In this document: positions 40,118 through 51,232 of the stretch, in pieces
Position numbering within the stretch: the stretch's first letter is position 1
Layout: every line of letters begins with the position of its first letter
Assembly: GCA_005281725.1 (NCBI GenBank)
Contig: SSBO01000012.1
Coordinates: 14,127,088 to 14,191,087, forward strand
Length of the DNA stretch: 64,000 nucleotides
Reading direction: 5' to 3'
Origin: Wuchereria bancrofti
Lineage: Eukaryota > Nematoda > Chromadorea > Rhabditida > Onchocercidae
Program-made: the position numbers and the translations under genes
Notes under the pieces: generated by a model
Seen by the model: only the letters and a program-made list of their open reading frames with translations
Database searches by the model: none
What the model was told of the DNA's origin: nothing

Positions 40118-41767
40118 TTATTTTGTAGTTATTCCTCGATATTTTTTAGGAAGTTCAGGTAGAGCACGCATTGCAAAAAAATCTTCTTGAGGATGGCAAT
40201 GTTGATAAGTCTAAAATTTTAATCTCGCACTGTGAATTTGTTGGAAAATTCAAAAATAAATAAATAATAGACACAGAATGGTGAAAAAAATTGCTGAAAA
40301 GAAAAAAATAATGAATTTTTATCAAACAGAACGTTAAAAGTAAATAATAGAAATACTAGGTAAATACAAATGATTTATTGACCTGATTTGATGAGAAAGC
40401 ATTTTGACTTGTCATCCGTATTGGAATGCTATTTTCGGCAGATCGATAAAGCATTATCGTATAGGCTAATGAGAACAGAAAAGATAATACCAGTAAGACT
40501 GAATCGATAAGATGTAAAAAATACGAATAACCAACGTGTTTCTAAAATTATAATTATATTTTAAATATTCCATGGTCATCGATAGCTTTCCAATATCTGT
40601 CACAAATCAATAATACTTACCTCATAGATGCCACTAACGCTAACATGATAGAACCTATATTCGAGCATGTGAGCAAATATTTGAAATGTTACATTACAAC
40701 CAATATTGATTAATGCTGAAATAGAATGATAAAGGAATCGATTGATTAATGTAAGCAAATAAATAAATAAATAAAATTACAAACCAGAAAGGCCAATTGT
40801 AATTGTAAACAAAAATTGAGCATTTTTGCTAACATCAGTTGATTGTGAATAACAAAAGCAAATCATTGCAAAAAGAGCCAAAAATTGGCCAAATAAGAGT
40901 ATGTATAACAAAGTATGTTGCCAATCTGAAAGTTTCTTATCATTAAGCAGCAAATAAACAAATGAATAAATTAATTAGAGTTAACTTAATAAATTATCAA
41001 AATCATTTGATAGAGTATTAGAATGATAAATATGAGGATAGAGAGACGTATGAATAGAGAAGTGAAAATTATGGAGTAACCATAGAATGCTGGTGTCCGA
41101 ATACTGACCACTTGTGGATTTGTGTAAAAATCGACATCAGTTTTGGTGAATGTATAAGTACAGGAGAGCATTCCAGATGGTCTGTGAAATGAGTAAATTA
41201 TATAATTTAACAAAAAGGCGCATCTAAAGTGACCTAAGAACTTCCGAGAATCAAAATTTGATATTAAGTAGTATTGCTAGAATTTTGATAAGCTATTGAA
41301 TTTCAAGTGTTTCTTCTTTTTTCTTCTAAATAAATGACAATTGATTCATACTTAACATACGGAATTTAAAATTAAATTAATTTTGAACAGAGTTTAAAAG
41401 AAATTAATTAATAATTTACCTCGTCTGACAATTCATCCATAACCCGCTCTGTATCCATTGTTGCAGTTCTCGAACATAAACTACCTAAGTGGAAGAGCTG
41501 TATTAGTTAATACAAAAAACCTTTGGAAATAAACTTCTGTCATTTCTCCTTTTCCATAATTGATTCTTTATTGATCATCCATGTTAATCTATTCGTTTTT
41601 AGAGAGAAATATTTCTGAATAATTCATCAATTTCAATTTCTCGTAAGTGTTACAAGAAAATGTTTCACCTGCCAAGCTGGTGTTGCTAATGCTACAAAAT
41701 TGATGATCGTTCCGATTAATGCAATGATAAATGAAGGAATTTGTAGTGCTTCTCGTGCAGATACCAT
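40118..41767 (-). CDS. Clc-like (claudin-like) four-pass membrane protein, paralogue B
   Basis: Second member of the tandem pair. Exons on the minus strand: 41767-41669, 41484-41420, 41181-41081, 40925-40785, 40715-40621, 40541-40383, 40210-40118. Phases agree and give 250 residues. TM1 (FIIALIGTIINFVALA) runs into TPAWQ exactly as in paralogue A. The first loop has G47-L48-W49, C52 and a later C62, matching the claudin GLW-C-C signature. Three more hydrophobic segments follow. The intron before YGYSFYL/VGYSYFL is at the same place and phase in both paralogues, but B has an extra intron after GLWMNCQTR. The last exon adds a 30-residue soluble tail ending ITTK. If that splice is not used, the frame runs into a stop after a nine-residue tail. 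The family call is firm; partners and tissue are unknown. Confidence 0.87.
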
Positions 41768-42282
41768 TAAGAAAGTTAGATTTTTAATTTTACAACATTA
41801 GTGATAAAGAAACAATATTTATTGCTTTTTGTAGCTACAAATAGTAATACAGGGAGCTTTTAATTTTGACATTTGTGAAAAGCGCAATTTGATTATCAAT
41901 ATCTAATGGAAATTGGTTAGACCCGTAATTATATCAAATATTTTCGTAATAACCTGAAAATTTTGGTAAAATCTGATGATACTATCATCTTTTTGAATGA
42001 AAATGAACGACGTTCATTAAAATATTACAAAAAGTTTTTTCATTTTTCTTGAAGCAAACAAGATTAAAATTAAACGATCCGAAATAAAATTTGAAGGAAC
42101 TGATAGATTTCGATGCGATTCATTGTCAAATATAACAAGCACAATCATTTAAAAAAAAAAGGAATTAAAATTAGCATCGTGTAGAAAGCCGTTGAAAGAA
42201 ATCAATCGATAATTTCTTATGAATATAGAAATTAAAAAATTTCAAATTCTCAAATGATAGCACATAAATGTAAATTTAAGAG

Positions 42283-42352
42283 CTGTCCCACTGCTGAACA
42301 AGTTTCTGCGCGGCGCAATCATCCAATAGACCTGCTGTTATGCATGGGACAG
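42283..42352. other. GC-richer patch bounded by an 8-bp inverted repeat
   Basis: CTGTCCCA at 42283-42290 pairs with TGGGACAG at 42345-42352. The enclosed sequence contains GCGCGGCGC, striking in surroundings of about 75% AT. The GC-richer stretch continues to about 42540. It lies 500-770 bases upstream of the Clc paralogue B start, so a promoter or enhancer is the simplest reading. A small structured RNA cannot be excluded. Confidence 0.3.
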
Positions 42353-43850
42353 ACATGCACTAAATTGTTCGAAAAACTTTTCAAACCTTTATGTATACAG
42401 TGAAAATCGATTGTCAACCCGTCTTCCCATCATTTCCTGCTGCTCCGCAAATGGTTGTCAAGGACAAAGTTGCAGGTGAGTTCCACTGCTATTTACTGCC
42501 AACATATAGCTGCGTTGCTGCTGTTATTGTTGACAATTTTGAAAACTTGATTGATTAGGAATTTTAACGGACAGAAATATTTCTTAGCTTTCTTAGAGAT
42601 CAACATATTTATTTACTCCTAATGTTTTAGCTGAAAGCACAAATGGATATGATGGTTGATTTAAAGTTCATTCGATCTAAAAACTTTATTGATTTGAAAG
42701 TGTCAATACAGATGACATTTAGCAAATGACGAGTTTTGAGCTATGAAAAAACAAAATTGATTAAGAAATTTTAATATTTAGCACTAAAGTGATAACAGAT
42801 CAGTAAAGGATATCTCATTGCTAATTATCATTGATACTTTAATTGATAATTGTAACTATTACAGTAAGTAATAGTAAGTTCACTTAGATCATCTTACATC
42901 AACAAATTTAGCTATGAAACTTGAAAAAGCTAATGTTACATATGGAATAAATCTACTGGAAAAAGCAAAAATAGATGAAATATTAATGATAATCAATCTC
43001 TAGCAATGTGTTGTCGTATATCTCAAATGTTTATTGTTATATTGGTAAGGCTAAAGTTCAGTAGATAATACCATTTAAGGCCTAAATATTAGCAAAAGGA
43101 ATCGAGCATATAAGTAAGAGATAAATATGCTTTTTATTCTTTCGATTAAGAAAGATGAAAGACTGAAGGGAGATAGTTTTACAAATATGGCATAATTGCT
43201 ATTACAATAATTTATCATAATTAAGAAATGTTAATTAAAAAAAATCGTAGTATAAAGATAATAACGAATAATTTTACAAATTAAAACAAGAAATATTTTA
43301 GATGTAATAGCTAAAAAATGCATCCTACACATAATGGGATATTTCATACGGTATGGTTAAAAAACTGAAGGAATTGAAATTTCTTTAAAAGGAAATCCAA
43401 CTGGAATTGAAATGTATTAAACTTAACATCCATTCTATATAATGTTTACAAAAAGAAGTTATCATGCAACAAAAACATTAATGCATTCTTTAATTCATTT
43501 CAGCTTAAATAAATAAAAAAAACAGTACTTCAGTACATGAAGTACTTTTCATGAATCCATAAAATGTGGCTGCTTAATTTTAATATGTCTAAGTTAACGG
43601 CTTATTTCTAAAAATCTTACCGAAAGTTTTTTATAGGCTTTTAACACATAGATGCACAGATGCATGTATATATATAATTGAAATGATACAGCCAGTGAAT
43701 ATTTATGGATTAAGAAAAAAATATCAAATAGAAATGGCTAAATATTAAAGCCTAACAACGCACAACTGAGCTTTCTGAATAAATTCTGACAAATTATTGT
43801 TTAATAATTGTCTCAGAAATGCTCCTTTTCAGATACTGCAAACTTTATCA

Positions 43851-43851
<1 letters not shown>

Positions 43852-43895
<44 letters not shown>
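43852..43895 (+). repeat. Uninterrupted A44 tract
   Basis: Forty-four consecutive A, then an A-rich tail (CGAAAACAAAACAAAACG). It could be a retrotransposition scar or assembly artefact; no target duplication or element body is recognisable beside it. Confidence 0.9.
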
Positions 43896-43896
<1 letters not shown>

Positions 43897-46804
43897 GAAA
43901 ACAAAACAAAACGTCTCTGATCAATCAATATTAGTATGTTAACTTAAATATTCTACCATGATAACTTACCAAACAATCAAATATAAAAGAACGTATATCA
44001 GTTTCCTTAACTTTAAAGTTGTCTCTTCAATTTTTTAAAAAAAGTATTTCTTTATATTCATTCTAATCTTTTATGTTCTATAAAATTTCTTAGATCTTAT
44101 CAGATCTTTTTAGCTCTAAAATCTAAAATATCATCTTTGATAAGATGTGAGAAAACCAATGATATTTAATTTTATGGCTAGAATTTCATGTGATATTGTT
44201 TTCGTAAAAAGTTCAACAAAATAATTATGGATGCTTTTTCTCTTAATCAACTTTTTTCAGTTGACATAAATGGTTCATGTTTATGTAAACAAAGTGTAAA
44301 CTTTCATATATTGATAAGTCGAATATAAACTTAATATTGAATCGATTATTTTAGAATCTACCTCACTTCTTTTTTAGTTATTTTATAATCTTTCTACATG
44401 CTTTGGTATATATTAAACATTTTATCACTTTTCTCTTATTATTTATACACTCCTGTTCTCTCTTTCTCTCTCCCTCTTTCTCTTTATTCTAGGTCTTAAA
44501 ATTATTCTTACACTGAATTTGACAAAAAGATAAAAGAAATAAATTGCTTCCGTCAGCTGTTCATAAATTCGATGGAATAGTGCAATGAAATATTACGATG
44601 ATTTCTTCTCTTTTTTTTTCCTGCTCATATAAGGCTAAATAAAATTAAAATCTCCTTCACCATATTTTAAAAGAAACAAAATTTCAAAATTTGATAAAAC
44701 TTTAATTAATTTTTCACTTTGAAAGTTTTCTTCAATTAAAAGACATGGAAAAATTCCTTTAAATATGTGTATGCAGACAAATAAACTGAAAATAAAATTA
44801 AGCATTCTTTTGTAAATCCATCTTGCAATGAATTCCGACTTGCTTCAAAATAAACAGATCCGTTTCCGGAAGCATTCAGAAAACCAATCATCTTCCTATC
44901 ATTCATCCCACTTAGCGATGAAACCAAATGCGTTTTTTTTTTTTGGCTATGTTAACTTTCGTCACATTCCATTTTGTCACTGATTGTCAACAAAGCCAAC
45001 AATAAACAGCAGCAATGACTGCTATCTTTAATTCATAATCCCGAACTTGTAAGTGAGTTTTTGTTCTTTTTTTCTGTTCTTGTTCTTTCTTTTTTTCTTA
45101 ATTGTTTACATTTTAAATTAAATTAAATCTAGTTGAAGTGGATGTTTAAATATTCATAAAACTAAAGCAATGTAAAGCGGTGATACACAGCATAACAATT
45201 GCTTGAATTACATGTTCCAACAATTTTTTTTTAATTTCTTTGAGAAAAAATTAACTTTTCAAAGATTTAAAAATTTCCTGCTTACTAAAAAATTTTAATG
45301 CTTCTAAAATATCAAGCTTTATACCTAAAATTTTTAATGAATATGCGATATTAATAAGAGATGAAAAATTAATCAAAACTTCAATCTTTGTTTTCTGGAA
45401 ATGATTTAGAACTTAAAATGCACTGAAAATAAAAATAACATACTTCGATTCCATCGAATTCTCTGAGTATGTATGCATGTAATCTAAAGTCCAGCTTTTT
45501 TTTTGAAGAGTTTTCAGAAGTTTATTAAAAAACTAAAACTGAGAAGGGAAAAACTCAAAAAATTGTGGAAGAGTTAGAGAAAGATTGCAATGATCAAATT
45601 TTCTTCGTATTTCCTATAAAAAAAAATGAATGAATGAATAGAATACTTGAAACAGGCCAAATAAAAGATCCATCACATATGCATCTTTAGCAAATTTCCC
45701 TAAATATTTGCCAGCAAACTTGCTGTATTTTGATTTTTAACATAAAATGTTGTAATAATAATTTCTAATTTTCACAATTATTCATTTTTCTGCAATTTAT
45801 TTTATTTTTTGGTAGAAAATATGTTTAACATTTAAAGACATTATCGTATGACATAGAAAATTGTGACAATTTTTCTCATTAAAAATATTTTATTATTTTT
45901 GGTTGTTTTCGAAATAATATACGAAAAAAAGAGAACTATCATTTAGATTAAAAATTAAAAATAAATTTAATTTCATGAAAGTTCGAAATGCAAATGTAAA
46001 TAAGTTTATCGTTGATAGTTATTTGTTGTCAAGAAAGTAACTTATAATATTTGAATTTGGATGTAAATTTCAATTCGAACACAAAATATTTCGCGTGAGG
46101 AAGCAATTGTAGTAAATGGCTGACTATTTGCTGTGGTTATAATAAGTTATATTGGGAAGGCAATTTTGTCCCCGAGAGAATTGACAACGATTTATGAATT
46201 TGTAACTTAAGAAAAGCAGAAAGCATAGTGTCAATATAAAATTGCTAACTTCTAGTTAGATCAACATACACACATACATGATATACATTAGAATAAACAT
46301 CACATATACATTTTTTTTTACTGCTTTGATAGACATTTATTTTAAAAATTATACTTCATTTTTAAGTCCATCTTTTAAAAAATTCAATGTGTGCCATTTT
46401 CTTATCTTGTTAATTTGTCTGTCAACAACAATGCCTTTTCTAACTAAGCCTATACTAACCTAAGTTTTTTTTATGTGAGCTTTTTTCTTGCAAAATTTTT
46501 CCCATCTTTGAAAAATTGAATTCATATAGTCACATAATTAATATAATTATAATTAGGAAATTAATTATGACATGCAATTCCTATAGTTTAACAAAAGAAA
46601 AAAAAAAGAAAAGGATTTACGTCACGCATACGTACGATCATGTGATTCTCTTTCTTTTAAGAAGTCACCAATGATAGCGTTCGTTGATTTTTTTTTAACT
46701 TTCTCATAGCACCAGCTTCCCTATGGGAAATCTTCGTACATCGTTGATTGATAAAGAGCGAACACGTTTTGAATATTTCGTTCTTTAATCTGTTTATGTA
46801 TGAT

Positions 46805-46863
46805 GTGATGAGAGATGCGCAATGATATTTTCAACTCTCTTGACGTGATGAGAGATGCGCAAT
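46805..46863 (+). repeat. Two exact 19-bp direct repeats
   Basis: GTGATGAGAGATGCGCAAT occurs at 46805-46823 and again at 46845-46863, a 40-base period. The intervening 21 bases are not a copy. This resembles paired factor-binding sites or a short segmental duplication. Confidence 0.8.
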
Positions 46864-48772
46864 CACGTTTTAAATTATGTCTTGTTTAATTAAATCGTAA
46901 AATTGCGCCTATAATAACATATAATGTAACAAATGCTACATGGGAAGTTTTTGAAAAATGACAAAAACAATGTGACATACTTATTTTATTGTTTAGAAAG
47001 AAAATGAAAAGTTTAATTTGTTTCGCATTTATATATTATTTCGTTTTGCATTTTCATCTATAAAAAATTATTTACCCATGAATATCATAGCACATCGACA
47101 AGAGTTATTCCAACTTAACAGTAGTTTCTCACAACTCAGCAAGAAAAGCTGATTATCAAATAATTTTTTAGCGGGGACTTGGCCAAGCTGCTTTAGGACG
47201 TGTAAATTAATTTGTAGAAACTACCCATCTTTATATCCAATTGCGGTTTTTTTTTTTTCTCTGATATAAAACTAATTTATGTAAAATTTATGCCCTAACA
47301 ATGCACTAGGATTCGATGACAGAGTGATTTTAATTCGGAATATATCAGTGAAACCTTTCAACAATAAAATGATGTAATTATCGCTAAATTTTTAGGGTTA
47401 TATAATTTCAGGGAGCTTAACAACCGTTGAATTTTATTTATCAGAAATCAAAATTTTTAATAATATTATGAAATGAAATGAAGAAATTTGATTGGGAAAT
47501 TATAATTATAATGACAGCTATAACTTTGACAACAATTAAGAATTTTACATGTGGGCCATCTCAGATGTTACCTTCTGCTAGTAAGCCTTCAGATTCTTCC
47601 ATCGAAAATTGTAACAAAAATTTTAATTTAACAACTTTCTTTTGAAAATAATTATTAGACTATTCATTGTGCATACATTGTTAAAAGACGGTTTTTTTTA
47701 TTCAATTTTATAAAATTTCATATCAAGTTACATTATTTGTAATATATAAAAAAAGACAACAATGTTTGCTATATTTTAAAACAGATAAGTTTGAACTTTT
47801 TTTCTTTCGCTTTATTCTAAAAATTGTTTGAATTAGAAAAAAATCTCTCAAAAAAGGGGAAAAATGCATAAAATTCTAATAGTGTATACTGTACAACAAA
47901 TGTTTTATTATTGAATTAGTATTAAGTTAAAGCGTTTCATTATTAAATTAGTACTAAGTTGGACTTTTCATTATTAAATTAGTATGAAGTCATTATTATG
48001 AAACTATAAAGTAACGGGAAAAGGATAATTTCATAAGTATGAATGAAAATAAAGAAAGAAGGAAGTAAAGGGATGATGTAACAAAACTGATGCTTCCAAA
48101 AAAATATCGATCACAGAGCTTGGGACCCACAAAGGACATGAATACTTCATTAATTGTCCAACTGATTCCTATATTAACTATCTTTTATGCTTTTAGCATT
48201 TCAACAAATTTCGCTTGTTTACCGCATTTGTATAATATTTATAAAATGGTTCATTCCAGAACTGAAAATATGTTAGATTTGCTTTCTGCTAATGGTCACT
48301 ATGCTTTTTCATTCATTCACTTCATTATTCACTGATCATTGAAATTCGTTCAAATTCACTGAAACATTACTTTGACTTATTTATGAAATGTCTTCATGAC
48401 AAGTGCTGCTGATTTTTTTTTCTTAGGATTTGATCACATACAGTATCATTTGTTTGTTAGCATTTCAATTAGCAATTTAATAATTTTAATAAAAAAATCA
48501 GATAATTAAAAATACATATCAATTATTAGATTCTTTTCTGCAGATCGATTTTTAATTAGTTTGCATATCATTCATTAAAATTCACTGAAAACAAAAAATG
48601 TTCATAATTTATGAAAATTTAAATTTCTTTATGTCAATTACTGACTGACAAATAATTTAATAATGATAATTGTGTAATAATCATAATAGTGATAATGATC
48701 GTAATAATGATAACTATAGATCGATTGGTGAGATGTTATTGCCAATATCAGACGCAATGTCATCAGAAGCGA

Positions 48773-48889
48773 TCAATCCAACAACTCTGCCAAGTCAAAG
48801 TTCTGGCAATATTCTGATGCTATTGAACGTCTTGTACACACCAGGCTTCGTTCTTCACACTCCAAATCTTCCACTATTAAATGGTTACT
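48773..48889 (-). other. Possible isolated coding exon or gene fragment
   Basis: On the minus strand an acceptor-like TTTAAACAG is followed by 38 open codons and TGA. The peptide is rich in acidic residues and Cys (VEDLECEERSLVC, then TRRSIASEYC), unlike the Lys/Asn/Phe-rich random frames around it. Base composition is also nearer to coding sequence. No partner exons were found, and the plus strand is open too, so the strand is uncertain. Confidence 0.25.
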
Positions 48890-51232
48890 CTGTTTAAATA
48901 TATTTGCATGGATAGTAAGAAAAGAATGTAAACAATTAATTATTTTTTTTTTAACACACGAAAAATATTTCCAATTAATTATTTTAATCAAAATGAAACC
49001 ATCGAAAGATGTTCGATGATTCATCTGAAAACCCTTTTTCATATATGTCTCAAAACAATATCACTTATATTACTATTGTCGGTCGCGTAGTATTTCTGAT
49101 CTGATAAAGATTTACGCAAAATTGAAAGATGGTAAGTAGATTAGATTCTCATAAAATATAAGTAATGAATGAATGCATTTCTGAATTAAGTCAGATTACA
49201 TGTAAAATATTGTAATCAAAAGGTAAGCAAAAATAAAAATGGATGATAAAATGCTGACTTTCATAAACTGGTTGCGGTTTTTTTTCTTCTTTTTTAAAAA
49301 ATCTGATTTTTCTTCTTGAGAAATTTTACTCCATGTTCATCACAAATTTTGATATATCATTTTATTTTTGTTACCTTATAGATGCTTTTTTTACATCAGA
49401 TTTTAATCCTTATAAACTGAAATTTGCCATTAAATCTCAATTTGTGCTAATGACGCAAGTATGAAATGGTAAAACTTCTTTTGAAATGATCTTTTTTTCC
49501 ACTGAAGCGAGAAAGAATGAAAAGTCAATAAATGAATGAATGATACATGCAAATTCAATATTTCCATTTGCTAACTTTTTCACCATATTTATTTCATTAT
49601 TAACAAAAGATTCAATTTCTGCAGAAACTTCAACAGTTAAAATATTTCAACAATGAAATAAGTCACTTACAATCTTAATTATAATTTGAGGGGGTGAAAA
49701 AAAAGCAAGGATAACTGTAACACTTATAATTTTTAAATTAAAAAAAAAAGCAATGGGAAGAAATTAGGAACTATGCTGAAATTAATAATGCTCAAATATT
49801 TGGCAAAGTTTGTCAGGGAGGTCTTGTGAAGCTTGAAGTAGTGTTTTATTTAAAAAAAAGCTATATGTATTGGGATTTTATGTGGAACAAAAGAAACGTT
49901 CGCAGCGAAAAGCTAACACAACTTTTACTATTTGCCATTCAATAATTTATAAAATTAAAATTTTAAAATTATCACATTGTTTGATTTTTAGGCTTGACAA
50001 AAATTTTTATGAGATTCAAATTTTAATTTAAAATTTATTGGTTACAAATTAATTTTGTATTCAAAATAAACGTAACAAAATGATGAATCAAAATTGCTAG
50101 ATGAATTAGTTGTAAATATTAAATTTGCATTAATTTACTGCTTGATTTCTCTTCTTCCTTTTCAATTTTTCACGGATATAAATTAAAATTTATTCATCTT
50201 TGTTCCATATGCCTCCGCCTTTTCATTTGCTTTTTCTTTTTGTTTTGACAGTTGAGTGACGACTGGGAAACAAAGTATTCATTAAGTGCGTTAAATTTTA
50301 AAATTTTTGGGTCTTTCTCAAAGCTGTGGAGGAAGCTGGATAAGTTTTTCTAGTCAGTTAGAATATCAACCATTCATTCATTTATACTATCGCCTCTTCA
50401 AAATTTAAGCGATGTCACGTCAAATAAAAAGTTTGTCGTTTTTATTTATTTATTTGTTTATTATGTACTATTACAAAATTCTTTGCTATTTCTTCTTTCT
50501 TTTATTTAGCATTTTCATATTTTATGAGAAATTAAAACGAAATTTTTGTTTAGCTTCTTTAAAAAAAAAAAAAAAGCTCTTTAAAAAAATGGGAACTACA
50601 AATCTAAAACTGCTATATTCAAACAAAAGAACAAAGAGAATTAAAGAAAGAAAATCGTGGATTTTCTTTTCTTCTTAAGACGGTTAGGATTATCGTCATT
50701 TTACTGTAATGGTTCTAAGAAAAAAGAATCGTAACTGTTCAGTCTTTGATTTCTTCTTTTATTTTGTGTGAATATTTGCTGCTGTTAAAATTGTAGGTTT
50801 TAAGACTCATAAGATAACAGAAAAATGTTCAGGAGGTGAATTTTTAATCGAATCAGACTGAAATAATTGTTACAGGTCAAAAACAATCAAAGATTCAAAA
50901 GCTTTAGAATTTTTGTATTCTTAATAAAGCAGATTATCAGAAATGATATATGAGAAAAGAATTATGAAATAGTTAGATCAATTTAAATGTTAGAGCAACC
51001 AATTTGTTAAATCTTTTGAAAACAATAGTAAAAAATTGGAAAAGAAAACAAAAAATAAAAAGTTATTGTCGTTTGTCGAAAGATGTTGTATGAGAACAAT
51101 TAGGCGAAATGATAATAATAATCATTGTTATTATCTCCAAATCTGTATATTACAATATGATAATTAAAATAAAATAATAGTGTTAATTTTATTGAAAATA
51201 ATTTTTTGAACAAAGATAACTTTAAAAATGAA

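Larger units (their letters stand above)
41768..51232. other. Gene-poor AT-rich stretch of 9.5 kb
   Basis: No splice-consistent gene is seen on either strand. Marked items inside are a GC-richer patch with a dyad at 42283-42540, an A44 tract at 43852-43895, two 19-base direct repeats at 46805-46863, and a possible single exon at 48889-48773 (-). Open frames elsewhere are short and rich in Lys, Asn, Phe and Ile, as random AT-rich DNA gives. It may hold long-range control sequence or very long introns of the flanking genes. Confidence 0.5.

Noticed and set aside
47170..47230. tRNA-like start with an A-box match (TGGCCAAGCTG)
   Set aside because: No B box or cloverleaf follows within the required distance.
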